Part shown: positions 16,303 to 25,605 of the stretch, piece by piece
How the letters are laid out: each line of letters begins with the position of its first letter
Position numbering within the stretch: the first letter of the stretch is position 1
Source of the DNA: JACDAE01 sp963717195
GTDB lineage: Bacteria; Chloroflexota; Ktedonobacteria; Ktedonobacterales; Ktedonobacteraceae
Assembly: GCA_963717195.1 (NCBI GenBank)
Contig: CAVQVR010000001.1
Location: 310,001 to 374,000 of the forward strand
Length of the DNA: 64,000 nt
Reading direction: 5' to 3'
The notes under the pieces: generated by a model
What the model saw: only the letters and a program-made list of their open reading frames with translations
Told to the model about the DNA's origin: nothing
Database searches by the model: none
Position numbers and translations under genes: made by a program

Positions 16303-17076
16303 CTAATCGTCGGCCCCTACGACAAAGATACGATCCAACGCATGCACTACCTCAACCGACGTATTATACAATGTACTGAGCGTCTCACTATTGATCACCT
16401 CAGCAGGCGTACCAATTGCACTACGTCCATTGGCAATATAGATTACGCGATCTACGACAGAAAGCAACGGATTAATATCGTGAGCAACCAGCAGAACAGT
16501 TACACGACGTATACGACATATCCTGGCAACGAGAGAAACTATCTCCTGCTGATGAGCTATATCCAGATTTGCTAGCGGCTCATCCAACAAGAGCAGGCGC
16601 GGATCAGTCAACAGTGCCTGTGCGACGAGGAGGCGTTGCTGCTCCCCACCGGAGAGTTGTCCAACCGGTGCATCGGCAAAAGAGCAGGCATCGACCTCAT
16701 CAAGAGCTTGATCAATCAGTTCATCACGCTTGCGACTAGGCCAGCCAGTCCCCCAGCGGTGACCATCCAGGCCAAAACCAACCAGGTCGCGTGCACGCAA
16801 GGCAAGATCGGCTTCCAGAACTCGATGCTGTGGTGCATACCCGATGGCCTGATTGCCACGCCGTGGCGCGTTATCAAGGATCCGTATACTGCCAGAAGAG
16901 GGCTTAAGTAAACCAAGTAGCATTTTGAGGAGTGTACTTTTGCCAGCTCCATTCGGGCCCAGAATCACAATAAATTCGCCCTCATATACAGTCATATCGA
17001 TGTCGTGCAAGATGGTACGCCCGCCGAGCTGCATGCTGACAGAAGCAAGCGTGATAATAGGATGTTGTGTGTCCAA
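16303..17076 (-). CDS. Orphan ABC transporter ATPase, ZnuC/metal type
   Basis: A 257-residue ATP-binding subunit resembling zinc/manganese importer ATPases. It has Walker A GPNGAGKST, a Q-loop in YAPQHR, the signature LSGGEQQR, Walker B LLLLDEPLANLD and the switch His in LLVAHDINPLL. Metal-type ATPases are normally next to a permease and a substrate-binding protein; neither is in this window. The start appears to be TTG 17076 after GAGGA. It may act with a permease elsewhere in the genome. Confidence 0.85.
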   Translation of the reverse strand: MDTQHPIITLASVSMQLGGRTILHDIDMTVYEGEFIVILGPNGAGKSTLLKMLLGLLKPSSGSIRILDNAPRRGNQAIGYAPQHRVLEADLALRARDLVGFGLDGHRWGTGWPSRKRDELIDQALDEVDACSFADAPVGQLSGGEQQRLLVAQALLTDPRLLLLDEPLANLDIAHQQEIVSLVARICRIRRVTVLLVAHDINPLLSVVDRVIYIANGRSAIGTPAEVINSETLSTLYNTSVEVVHALDRIFVVGADD

Positions 17077-17612
17077 TGAGTTCCTCGCATGTCAAAATTG
17101 AGACAATGTATCTATAAGGTACCATATCTTTTGTTACCTGTCAAAGGGAGCTATGGGGCTAAGGGAATACTGAATCATCTGTCACAACTGCATATTTCAC
17201 CCGCTAAAAAAATGGTAATAGGACGTATATCCTATAGCTACGCACCGAGAGGGGGACTTACGGTGGGTAGCTGAAAGATCTTCAACGAACAGCACCGCTT
17301 TTAGCTTTGTGTTCTCAAACCACCTTAATCGCTACTGATGCTAGAAACAAAGGTGTATGTGTAGGACATATAGACATGTATACCTCTGCATGTCCGAAAT
17401 TAGTGCCGTTTGTAGGGAAAAGATGTATCAAGGCTAGAAGCCAGAAACATCTTCAAAAAGTTTTTATTTGCCGATCTTTAGCCAGATTTGCTAACCAGGA
17501 TGTACAAGGGGTGTGGGCCAGCCAGGCACTGGTAGCAGAAGAGGATGCAAGATAGCAAATAAAGACGCTAGAACAATGATTAGTTTAGTTCATCACGGGA
17601 AGGAAGGATTCC
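17077..17612. other. 536-base intergenic region with one hairpin
   Basis: No convincing gene. It contains a hairpin at 17236-17272: AGCTAC and CACC pair with GGTG and GTAGCT around one G-G mismatch, with a purine-rich 15-nt loop. No T-run follows, so it is not a simple terminator. The region separates the divergent ABC ATPase and protease genes and must hold both promoters, but I could not fix them. A small RNA is possible but unsupported. Confidence 0.4.
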
Positions 17613-18647
17613 ATGTCTGGAAAAACAAAACGTCTCGGTTCACTGTTTATGATAGTGTTGCTCGCCGTCGGGTTTTGCGCAATTGGCGGTACCGCATCAG
17701 CTCATACTACATCCACTACAGCTCATCCAGCGACGATCTCGTCTGGTCAGCTTACACGAACAAGCGTCAAGCAGCAAATGTATTGGACTTCAGCAAGAAT
17801 GACATCAGCTCGTTCAGCTGACACGTTGCTCTCTAAAGCTAATCTCACACCACAGGCAATCACTCATTCAACGGCTTCTGGCTCAGCTCAGGGGGTTGCG
17901 CCTAAGAGCACAAAGGGAGTTAAGCCAATTGTAAAAGCTGCATTACAGATAACCAATGCCTATTCTCTTCCACAGAGTGATTACTCGTACTATCCTTATT
18001 CCACAATAGGGAAGGTTTTCTTCACCGATCCACAGACTGGGTATGACTATGTGTGTTCTGGTGCAGCGATTAACAGCACCAACCTCAATGTCGTCGATAC
18101 CGCTGGCCACTGTGTTGTCGCAGGAGGTTCGGCTGGAGATTGGTACACGAACTGGGCGTTCTGTCCACAATACTATTATGGCTCTGCTCCTTATGGGTGC
18201 TGGTATGCAAGAAGTATGACAACGTCCTCTGGCTGGTTCTACTCAGGCTCCCTGGAAGACGATTTTGGGGATGTGGCGGTCTGGCCGAACGCCTATGGCA
18301 ATCTTGTTAACGTAGTCGGTGGTGATGGCTGGGCTTATGGACAGGCCACAAATCAGTACTTCTACCCCTTCGGCTATCCTGCCGCATCTCCCTACAACGG
18401 AAATTCAATGGACTACTGTGCAGGTACGGGGACGGGGTACGCATTTGGCAGTGGAACCGTCATCTCTGTCTACTGCGATATGACTGGAGGTTCCAGCGGC
18501 GGCCCATGGCTCATCTCGCTCAATGGAAACTTCGGGTATATCAACGGACATAACGATTTTAAGTATACCAATGACAATTATCATATGTACTCACCATACT
18601 ATGACAGTCTTTGGTACAATGTATTCAACACGGCACAAAACGCGTAG
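17613..18647 (+). CDS. Secreted trypsin-like serine protease, V8/S1B-like
   Basis: An exported peptidase of 344 residues. A signal peptide (about 1-30, basic start, hydrophobic core, ASA end) is followed by a Ser/Thr-rich propeptide-like region (31-115). The catalytic triad fits the chymotrypsin fold: H166 in VDTAGHCVV, D220 in DFGDVAVW and S295 in GGSSGGPW. Several cysteines could form disulphides. A GGAAGG ribosome-binding site precedes ATG 17613. A strong terminator follows at 18673. It probably degrades external protein; specificity is unknown, although the arrangement recalls glutamyl endopeptidases. Confidence 0.9.
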   Translation: MSGKTKRLGSLFMIVLLAVGFCAIGGTASAHTTSTTAHPATISSGQLTRTSVKQQMYWTSARMTSARSADTLLSKANLTPQAITHSTASGSAQGVAPKSTKGVKPIVKAALQITNAYSLPQSDYSYYPYSTIGKVFFTDPQTGYDYVCSGAAINSTNLNVVDTAGHCVVAGGSAGDWYTNWAFCPQYYYGSAPYGCWYARSMTTSSGWFYSGSLEDDFGDVAVWPNAYGNLVNVVGGDGWAYGQATNQYFYPFGYPAASPYNGNSMDYCAGTGTGYAFGSGTVISVYCDMTGGSSGGPWLISLNGNFGYINGHNDFKYTNDNYHMYSPYYDSLWYNVFNTAQNA

Positions 18648-18672
18648 GAAGTCTACTACCTGGCCCATACGC

Positions 18673-18703
18673 CCAGGGGCGAAGGAATATCCTTCGTCCC
18701 TGG
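18673..18703 (+). terminator. Intrinsic terminator after the protease
   Basis: A stem of about 14 bp (CCAGGGGCGAAGGA with TCCTTCGTCCCTGG, one G-T pair) and a short loop, followed by CTTTATT. It lies 26 bases after the protease stop codon. Confidence 0.75.
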
Positions 18704-18860
18704 CTTTATTGCTGAAGAATGCTTTCTTCCAGGTTAAGCACTTTTTTCTCTGATGCCTGCCTCAGCTTCCGCTATTTAGCTTTTTGCAATTCAGGGAACT
18801 TTTTATTGTCAGAGATCGTCGTAAGGAAAGAAGCTTTTTTCAATAAAAGGAGACACACAA

Positions 18861-19268
18861 ATGCGACATTACACGTTAAGTCCAATCCTCTGCCTGGTTG
18901 CGCTGGTCATGCTGGCAAGTTGCAGCCCGAGTACAGCCAGTGGAAGCTCCGCAGCGCCACCGAATCCCTGCGAGAAATCGTCCAACGTCAAGGGTACGAT
19001 CACCTCGATCAAAAATGTGGTCTATAAAAACTTTGTGGGCAGCTTTATGCTCAATGGAACTGGAGAACAACAGGCTGCATTTGACCAGGTTATAGTGAGC
19101 GTCAGCTCCACAACGCAGGTCTTTGAAAAACAGGGTAATGAATGTCATTCAGCATCATTTACAACCCTTCAGCCGGGGCAACGGTTACAAATTCAAACGA
19201 CGGGTATAGCGGCACAAAGTTACCCCCCTCAGGTTGAGGCAACGGAGATTGTAATTTTGCACAATTAA
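18861..19268 (+). CDS. Small lipoprotein of unknown function
   Basis: A 135-residue exported protein with a lipoprotein signal: hydrophobic core then LASC with C21 as the lipidated cysteine. The mature part starts with a Ser/Ala-rich linker and then a likely small beta-barrel (VKGTITSIKNVVYKNFVGSF; VIVSVSSTTQVFE; LQPGQRLQIQT), recalling DUF5666/OB-like lipoproteins. AAAAGGAG precedes ATG 18861. It converges with the BACON protein gene 17 bases downstream. Confidence 0.75.
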   Translation: MRHYTLSPILCLVALVMLASCSPSTASGSSAAPPNPCEKSSNVKGTITSIKNVVYKNFVGSFMLNGTGEQQAAFDQVIVSVSSTTQVFEKQGNECHSASFTTLQPGQRLQIQTTGIAAQSYPPQVEATEIVILHN

Positions 19269-19284
19269 TAGAAAGTCGTGGTCA

Positions 19285-21318
19285 CTACCTTATGGGCTCA
19301 GGCGTTAGTGCAGGCGTTGACACGGGCTGAGCTACTGTCACGGTTATGTTCACTACCTGGTCGCCAACAGTGGTATAGAACGTTACAGTGCCTGGATAGC
19401 TGCCCGCACTCTCAAAAGAGGTAGTATCCACGGTAACATTGATCGTCGCCGTTGCATTGTCAGGATCCAACGTACCACCAGATTTGTTGATGGTAATCCA
19501 TGCGTCTCCTGACTTTACAGTCCAGGTAAATGAAGTGCCACCGCAATTACCCAACGTTAGAGGTTGAGTGGCGGTCTTCCCTTGCTGGACAGTTCCAAAA
19601 TCCAAGGTAGAAGGCAAATCGCAGATACGACCTTGCGGAATCGCGGTTGGCGTCACCGGAGTCGCGGTTGGCGCTACTGTCGGTGGCGGTGGTGCAGGCA
19701 CAACCACGAAGATGATTACCTGAGCCGCGCCACCATTGGAACCGATTGTCAATGTTGCCGCGTAGCTTCCTGGCTGCAAACTTGTTGTATCTACCTGAAC
19801 ATTCACCCCCTGCGGCGCTCCACCTGGCTGAATGGAGCCGGAAGCGGGATCCAGCGAGACCCAATCCTGGTTGCTCGTCACCTGCCAATCTAGTTTCAGG
19901 GTGCCTGTGTTGCGAATAGAGATAACCTTTGTCGCCTGCTGACCTGCGTCCATAGTCTGGAAATCCAGGGTGGTTGTTGAAACCGATAGCTGCGCCAGTT
20001 TCTGAGCAACCACCTGCAAGGATACGTTGACATCGGTATTGCCACCGTCTGTATAGACATGAATAACGGAAGAATAGGTTCCCAGAGCCAGAGATGTGGT
20101 GTCACAGGAAACAAGCAGGGATTGTGGCTCTCCATTTGGCAACACATCTCCGCTGATTGACTGCAATTTCAACCACTTTGTTCCACCGCTATCAGCAGTC
20201 CAGGCAAGCGGTTTGCCACCGCTATTGCCAATGGCCAATGGGAGAGATATCTTTGTCCCCTTCTGCACTGAGCCAAAATTAAGAGTGGTTGGCGCAACTG
20301 AGAGCGCTGCTGGTGCATCATCAACGGTTACAGTCATTGTCGCACTACGTGAGAACATATCTTCCGTCGCGCGAATGATATGCTCACCGTCGCCCCAATC
20401 TTTCCCAATCACCAGCGAGGCATCAAAAGTTCCGGTTGCATTTACAGTAACAGAGCTTCCAGCAGAAACCGCGATGGACATTTCAGAAAACACGACCATA
20501 TTAGCGGAATCTAATGAGGATACGCTCCCACCAGGCGATGGTCTATTTTGAGCAGCTATCTGCACGCTCTGATCATTGTCTCGTTTTAACGTTACATGTC
20601 CACCAGGCAAGAAGCCGCTTCCATGCAGGCTCACGTGTTGGCCTGGCTCAATGACTCTATTCCCACCCAATCCACCCATCAGGGAAAGCGTGGGTGACAC
20701 GGCAAGAGCCACACCGACACCAGCCGTCGTTAGTACAATCACAGCGGTTACAACTACAATTACCCATTGCAACGCTACACTTCTTGCCGTGCTTGTTCCA
20801 GCAGAAGATACAGCTTGCGGCACTCTTTTTTTCTGCCGAAAAGATTGAGGATAAGAGGGAGGCATGTACCGGCTTTGCCTTGCCATCTGTAGCTGAGGAG
20901 TACCGGGTACTGAAGGAGCAGCATTCACCTGAGGCATTCCCTGTACTATAGGGGCTCCAGATGGCCCATGCACGTCGGCCCCGGCTAATGGAATCCCCCA
21001 CACCATGGCACGGCGTACGCGGTCCTGCTCCTCTTCTTCGTTTGATTGTTGGAGTACGGGTTGCGTCCAGATAGCAGAATCGGACGGAGTCAAAAGAGTC
21101 GGTTCTTCTTGTTGAGGACGAAGCACCGTCTGTTCATTTATCAAAGTCGGCAATGACGTATTGCTTATGATGGTGAGCTCATCCTGCGATGGCCACGTTG
21201 AGGATGCGACAGCAGGCCCCTGAGGCCACTCACCTGATAGCGTAGAGAGGTGACCACAGTATCCACAAAATTGAGCCTGTTCCGGTAGCCTGGTGCCACA
21301 AAATGCACAGTGACGCAT
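19285..21318 (-). CDS. Zinc-ribbon, single-pass membrane protein with three BACON-like domains
   Basis: A 677-residue membrane protein. A cytoplasmic zinc ribbon opens it (CAFCGTRLPEQAQFCGYCG, two CxxC pairs). A Gln/Pro-rich linker follows, and a membrane segment at about 180-205. The outside carries an Ig-like region and then three repeats of about 100 residues, each with LxFGxV/LDFxT, W-containing core and a VDTTSL-like strand, characteristic of BACON/choice-of-anchor beta-sandwich domains. A Pro/Thr spacer precedes the last repeat. Start ATG 21318 follows GAGGG; the upstream TTG 21336 is less likely. Probably an adhesion or envelope-sensing protein; function inferred from architecture only. 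Confidence 0.8.
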   Translation of the reverse strand: MRHCAFCGTRLPEQAQFCGYCGHLSTLSGEWPQGPAVASSTWPSQDELTIISNTSLPTLINEQTVLRPQQEEPTLLTPSDSAIWTQPVLQQSNEEEEQDRVRRAMVWGIPLAGADVHGPSGAPIVQGMPQVNAAPSVPGTPQLQMARQSRYMPPSYPQSFRQKKRVPQAVSSAGTSTARSVALQWVIVVVTAVIVLTTAGVGVALAVSPTLSLMGGLGGNRVIEPGQHVSLHGSGFLPGGHVTLKRDNDQSVQIAAQNRPSPGGSVSSLDSANMVVFSEMSIAVSAGSSVTVNATGTFDASLVIGKDWGDGEHIIRATEDMFSRSATMTVTVDDAPAALSVAPTTLNFGSVQKGTKISLPLAIGNSGGKPLAWTADSGGTKWLKLQSISGDVLPNGEPQSLLVSCDTTSLALGTYSSVIHVYTDGGNTDVNVSLQVVAQKLAQLSVSTTTLDFQTMDAGQQATKVISIRNTGTLKLDWQVTSNQDWVSLDPASGSIQPGGAPQGVNVQVDTTSLQPGSYAATLTIGSNGGAAQVIIFVVVPAPPPPTVAPTATPVTPTAIPQGRICDLPSTLDFGTVQQGKTATQPLTLGNCGGTSFTWTVKSGDAWITINKSGGTLDPDNATATINVTVDTTSFESAGSYPGTVTFYTTVGDQVVNITVTVAQPVSTPALTPEPIR

Positions 21319-21519
21319 GCTCGTTTCCCTCGCCAAGTCGTGTTACTTCGGCCTTCTCGCGTCTATTTCTTCCTGCAATGAACCGTTTGAAAGCTGTCCT
21401 GATTATTAGACGTTCCAACGCCCCGTTTTTAGATAGCGCAACCACATAAATATAGTATAGCAGACTCCTGGCAGCATTCCAGTGAAAGGATCACAACAAT
21501 ATTGTGAGGAAGTTCACAG

Positions 21520-21552
21520 TTCGACAGTTGAGCGCGATAAATCTGGCCCTAC
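21520..21552 (-). repeat. GTAGGG element at histidine kinase stop codon
   Basis: Minus-strand TGTAGGGCCAGATTTATCGC, then GCTCAACTGTCGAAC. It is nearly the same as the element at 14821-14854. Its TAG is the stop codon of the histidine kinase gene. Confidence 0.7.
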
Positions 21553-23150
21553 AGGAGGAGTTGAGAATGGGGAGATAGGAGCAAAACCGAGGCAGGGAGG
21601 CGCACAGTAAAACAGCTTCCCTCACCTGGAACGCTTTCGACCGAGACGGTTCCATCCATAGCTTCGGTCCACTCTTTCACCAGGGCAAGGCCCAGGCCGG
21701 TGCCTCCACCCATACGCGAACTTTTTGATTGGTAGAAGCGCTTCCAGATATAAGGCAGATCATCTGCGACAATTCCTTCACCTGTATCTCTTACCTGGAA
21801 AGCGACAGTATTGTTCTCTGCCATTATCATCACCGCCACGATGCCACCCGGAGAGGTATGACGCACGCCATTATGCAGGAGATTATACAGAATCTGCTCC
21901 AGGCATTTGGCATCCACCAGTACAGCAGGCAAACAGTCAGGTATATCCGCAACCACCTCTATTTTGCTTGAACGCCATGCTAGCGGTGCAGTGGCGTCGA
22001 CGATGCGGCGCACAAGTTCACTCACATCGGTAGGTGCACACTGTAATTCGAGCTTGCCCACCTCAGCCCGTGAGAGCGTAAAGAGGTCCTCTACCAATCC
22101 ATGCAAGCGTACCGTCTCGTCTTCCATGACGCGCAGATCGCGATGAATGTCTGGACGTGAGATGCCATCCCAGTGTATCAGCATCGTTTCAAGATAGCCA
22201 CGCAATGTTGCTACAGGTGTACGGAGTTCATGTGATACATTGGCGATCAATTCTCGCCGTTCGTCAAGCAACTTTGCCACATTATCGCGTTGCTCTTGCA
22301 ATTCATGCAGTGTACGTTGCAGGTCGGTAGCCATAGCATTGAAGTCTGACTGGAGCTGTGCCACCTCGTCCTCACCCATCACAGGTACACGCACATGATA
22401 ATTGCCTGCACGCAAAGCACTTGTCGCTGCGGCCAGCATCTTTATACGCTGCACGGTTCCACGCATAGCAAGATAAGAGAAGAGGGCAAAGGGAGGGATA
22501 AGTGCCACCAGTACGGCTAGACTGATAACCACAAGAATCATCGTTATCGGTAAAACACCGATAGCAGATGCGCGAGAAAGTATCAGGGCATTATAGAGGA
22601 TGGCAGCATCAATAAGAAGAATAAGCACACCTGCGCCCAGGGCCAGAAGGATAACAATCGAATGAGCTAGAGACCAGATGAGTTGTCTACGACGTAAGCG
22701 ATCCCAGAACAACCACATCCGCAAACCAAAACGGCAGATGACAAAGACGGCACTACCAAAGAAGAGGGCGACTATTGCCGCCACTACTCCATGATAACTA
22801 TCTTTCCAGGCCGCCGGATTCTGGAGCAAAATTTTGCTGCCTTCCTGTCCCAGGTAGTTCAAAATCAGGCTCAAAGCTGCTGCGAGAAGCAGTAAGAGAG
22901 GATAACGTTGCCAGCGAGGGAGAGAGAAGCGCCTCAGACGTGCTGCAAGCCAGAACATGCAGAATGGAGAGCCCACAAACGTAAAAGTAGCCTGTAAAAA
23001 GGAAAAAGGATCGGGTTGAACACTAGAACCAAAGGGCTGCTCGCCCAGCACGGCCAGAATAATAAGCATAACGAAGCCTATACTGAACGCCTCCAGCATC
23101 GCACGTAAGGGATGAGCTCCAAGAAAGAAACGCGGCTTCTGCATTGTCAT
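21549..23150 (-). CDS. Membrane sensor histidine kinase
   Basis: A 533-residue two-component sensor. About six membrane segments (residues 15-225) without a large external domain are followed by HAMP (about 222-280), the dimerisation domain with phospho-acceptor H307 in NVSHELRTP, and an HATPase domain with N-box LYNLLHNGVRHT, DTGEGI and GTGLGLALVKEW. Membrane or intramembrane stimuli are likely sensed. Its ATG overlaps the stop of the upstream response regulator as ATGA, so the pair is translationally coupled. Its stop lies within a repeat element. Confidence 0.92.
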   Translation of the reverse strand: MTMQKPRFFLGAHPLRAMLEAFSIGFVMLIILAVLGEQPFGSSVQPDPFSFLQATFTFVGSPFCMFWLAARLRRFSLPRWQRYPLLLLLAAALSLILNYLGQEGSKILLQNPAAWKDSYHGVVAAIVALFFGSAVFVICRFGLRMWLFWDRLRRRQLIWSLAHSIVILLALGAGVLILLIDAAILYNALILSRASAIGVLPITMILVVISLAVLVALIPPFALFSYLAMRGTVQRIKMLAAATSALRAGNYHVRVPVMGEDEVAQLQSDFNAMATDLQRTLHELQEQRDNVAKLLDERRELIANVSHELRTPVATLRGYLETMLIHWDGISRPDIHRDLRVMEDETVRLHGLVEDLFTLSRAEVGKLELQCAPTDVSELVRRIVDATAPLAWRSSKIEVVADIPDCLPAVLVDAKCLEQILYNLLHNGVRHTSPGGIVAVMIMAENNTVAFQVRDTGEGIVADDLPYIWKRFYQSKSSRMGGGTGLGLALVKEWTEAMDGTVSVESVPGEGSCFTVRLPASVLLLSPHSQLLL

Positions 23151-23849
23151 CCCCTTTCTGGTCGCAAGCGGTAACCGATCCCCCAGACCGTCTCGATATC
23201 CTCGCCCAATGATCCCAGCTTTTTACGCAGGCGTAGCACAGTATTATCTACTGAACGGTCACCACCGATATAACTCTCGCCCCAGAGGGTATCAAGCAGA
23301 TAGGAGCGGCTAAATGCACGTCCAGGACTACGTAAAAGCAGATCAAGCAGCGGAAAACTCGGTCGGGCTCAGATCGAGCGCTTCGTTATCAAACGTAGCC
23401 AGATGCGCCTGAGGGTCGAGACACAAGGATTTATAAGCAAGTGGCTCTCTGGCCTCGCCTTGATCGGCGCTCAATATCTGCTGCACCATATCAGCCCGGC
23501 GCAATAAAGCGCGTACACGCGCAATAAATTCACGCATGCTAAATGGTTTGGTAAGATAATCATCAGCCCCCAATTCAAGGCCAACCACGCGATCCGTCTC
23601 TTCACCACGTGCAGTAAGCATCAACACGGGAGTTGACGAGTTCTGGCGTATGCGCCGCAATACCTCAAGACCGTCTATTTGAGGTAGCATCCAATCTAGA
23701 ATTACCAGGGCAGGTTGCTCGCTGGCATGCAGGCGTACCGCTGTCAGACCATCACCAGCATGCTGCACCTCATAATTATTCGCCTCAAGCTCACGTATAA
23801 TCACCTGGGCCAGATCGTATGTATCTTCAACCAATAAAATTTTTGTCAT
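23147..23849 (-). pseudogene. OmpR-family response regulator, frameshifted
   Basis: Partner of the adjacent kinase. The first frame from ATG 23849 encodes a receiver domain with phospho-acceptor D52 in LVILDWMLP and the KPF lysine, then enters the winged-helix domain at LSPTEF and stops at 23343. Dropping one T in a TTTT run (23354-23357 on the plus strand AAAA) restores the rest: a full winged helix with RSPGRAFSRSYLLDTLWG and ending GIGYRLRPERG, with its TGA overlapping the kinase ATG. The DNA-binding half remains free of stops in that frame. Either a sequencing error or a recent mutation; as written the protein could not bind DNA. Confidence 0.85.
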
Positions 23850-23874
23850 ATAGGTCCCTATATGGACTTGTGTC

Positions 23875-23925
23875 CCCACGCGGGTTTGTCCCCACGGGCG
23901 TCGTAAACGCGGCCCCTACAATTGG
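23875..23925 (-). repeat. GTAGGG-type intergenic repeat
   Basis: Minus-strand GTAGGGGCCGCGTTTACGAC followed by GCCC and two copies of GTGGGGACA. The first part is identical to one arm of the palindrome at 24711-24788. Confidence 0.65.
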
Positions 23926-24008
23926 AATGGGGCAGTTCTGGCAGGGGTGAAATGAAGATTGACAGAGTACTTAATACATAATAGCTGATAATTCCTTTCG
24001 ATACAACC

Positions 24009-24563
24009 TTACCAACGAGGTCTTGAATTGAAATCAAAGCATCGTGCAACCAATTCTCCTACAAAAGGCAATCTGAAGTACGTACCGCGAGCCGCCTGAA
24101 TCATAACAACGATCCAGCTCACAAAAGCAATAAAGTTCAGTAGCAGGAACAAAAGAACACATCCAAACAGCAAGAAATGGTTGTGATGCCATCCTCCAGC
24201 CATAACTGTGAGCAATCCGAAATCGACCAGGTTTATCGTCCCAAAGAAAACAAGCGATTGCAGAGCGTGGAAGCGTACAAAACAATTCTGACCTCCAAAC
24301 AGCAAAAAGAGTATGCCCGTCAACCAACCAAACGAATAGCTGAGAATAGCGGCAAAACGGGAATCGCTGAGCGGAGGCGTTCCTGCAAATTGCTGCTGCC
24401 CATATGGTGCTGGACCATAACCCGATATAGGTGGGCAGTAGTAAGCCTGTTGTTGAAACATCTGAGCAGAAGATGGTTCATAGTCATGCGAAGACCCCGT
24501 ATATCCAGTTCGTTCGTTATATTCGTGCCGAGTAGTGACTTCTAAATCGTTGTGCCATTGCAT
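24009..24563 (-). CDS. DUF4870/Tic20-like small membrane protein
   Basis: A 184-residue protein. The first 70 residues are hydrophilic, rich in Tyr, Gln, Pro and Gly. The rest holds three or four membrane segments with AAILSYSFGWLTGILFLLF, FVRFHALQSLVFFG and a C-terminal ARGTYFRLPFVGELVARC, as in DUF4870/Tic20-like proteins of unknown function. ATG 24563 follows AAAGGAT; the earlier in-frame TTG at 24593 is less likely. It lies upstream of the two-component pair on the same strand. Confidence 0.75.
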   Translation of the reverse strand: MQWHNDLEVTTRHEYNERTGYTGSSHDYEPSSAQMFQQQAYYCPPISGYGPAPYGQQQFAGTPPLSDSRFAAILSYSFGWLTGILFLLFGGQNCFVRFHALQSLVFFGTINLVDFGLLTVMAGGWHHNHFLLFGCVLLFLLLNFIAFVSWIVVMIQAARGTYFRLPFVGELVARCFDFNSRPRW

Positions 24564-24710
24564 AAGATATAATCCTTTTCTGTTAGCAGTCAAACTGAAT
24601 GCTTTTTATTCTCTTTTGCGAAAAATCTCAATAGCGGCCACAGGGATAACTGTAACAGAAGGATGTCGCAACACAATCATGTAGGTGTCGCAAATTTGTC
24701 GCAGAAACTA

Positions 24711-24788
24711 TGTAGGAGCCGCGTTTTCGATGCCCAGGTGATTCATCACTATTGGATGCTCCTGGGCGTCGTAAACGCGGCCCCTACA
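24711..24788 (-). repeat. Long GTAGGG-ended palindrome after the DrrB gene
   Basis: Two 28-nt arms (24711-24738 and 24761-24788) pair with three mismatches around a 22-nt loop. Both ends read TGTAGG on opposite strands. The element begins two bases after the stop codon of the ABC permease gene. It could serve as a bidirectional terminator, but no T-run is present. Confidence 0.8.
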
Positions 24789-24789
24789 T

Positions 24790-25605
24790 TTAGCGTGCGG
24801 TCCTGCGGCCATAAGCCCACACAGCAAATGGAATGAAGACAACAAGGATGCCCACACACCAGGCAAGCGCCTGCCAGATCGTCGCATAATCAATCTGGTT
24901 AAGAAGAAGCCCACGCACAGCATTGACGATCAGCGAAACTGGCTGATGCTCCGCAAAGGCACGCAACCAATCGGGCATGCTCTTCGTCGGCACAAATGCA
25001 CTACTGGCAAAGGTCAACGGGAAGAGCCAGATGAAGCCTGCCGATTGTGCCGCTTCCACGCTACTCACTAACAGCCCGATAGTTGCCGATATCCATGAGA
25101 ATGCGAAGCTGGTTAACAGAAGCAATGCAGCAGCAGCAAACCAGGAAATGACATTACCCTGAGGACGGAAACCAACCAGCAAGCCAACTGACCACATCAC
25201 GATGACCACAAATGTATTGCGTACAAGGTCAGAAATGGTACGGCCCGTCAGCACGGCTGACTTTGCCATTGGCAATGAGCGAAAACGATCAACCAGGCCA
25301 CGCTGCAGATCGGTCGCCAGGCCGATACCAGTAGAGGTTGAACCGAAGATGACAGTCTGAGCAAAGATGCCTGCCATCAAGTAATTGACATAACTGGTAC
25401 CAGTGACTACGATAGCTCCACCAAACACATAGCGAAAGAGCAGTACGAACATGATGGGCTGGATCGTTGCAAAGATCAATTCTTCAGGAATACGTGGTAT
25501 CTGGATCAGGTGACGCTTCGCCAACACGAGAGCATCGGAGATCGTCCAATAAATGGCTGGACGATCCAGTGGCTTCAAAGATTTCGTTGTGGAAGAGATG
25601 CTCAT
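24790..25605 (-). CDS. ABC-2 type permease, DrrB family
   Basis: A 271-residue exporter permease with about six membrane segments and the ABC-2 pattern: RIPEELIFATIQPIMFVLLFRYVFGG near the start, LMAGIFAQTVIFGS, then DLQRGLVDRFRSLPMAKSAVLTGRT, the conserved cytoplasmic loop of daunorubicin-resistance type exporters. Its ATG overlaps the TGA of the drrA-like gene (ATGA), so the two are coupled. The transported compound is unknown; homologues export drugs, lipids or polyketides. Confidence 0.9.
   Translation of the reverse strand: MSISSTTKSLKPLDRPAIYWTISDALVLAKRHLIQIPRIPEELIFATIQPIMFVLLFRYVFGGAIVVTGTSYVNYLMAGIFAQTVIFGSTSTGIGLATDLQRGLVDRFRSLPMAKSAVLTGRTISDLVRNTFVVIVMWSVGLLVGFRPQGNVISWFAAAALLLLTSFAFSWISATIGLLVSSVEAAQSAGFIWLFPLTFASSAFVPTKSMPDWLRAFAEHQPVSLIVNAVRGLLLNQIDYATIWQALAWCVGILVVFIPFAVWAYGRRTAR

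Noticed and set aside
16303..16320. GGCCCCTAC within the end of the ABC ATPase gene as a member of the palindrome family
   Set aside because: It is coding sequence for the conserved C-terminal residues and has no partner arm.
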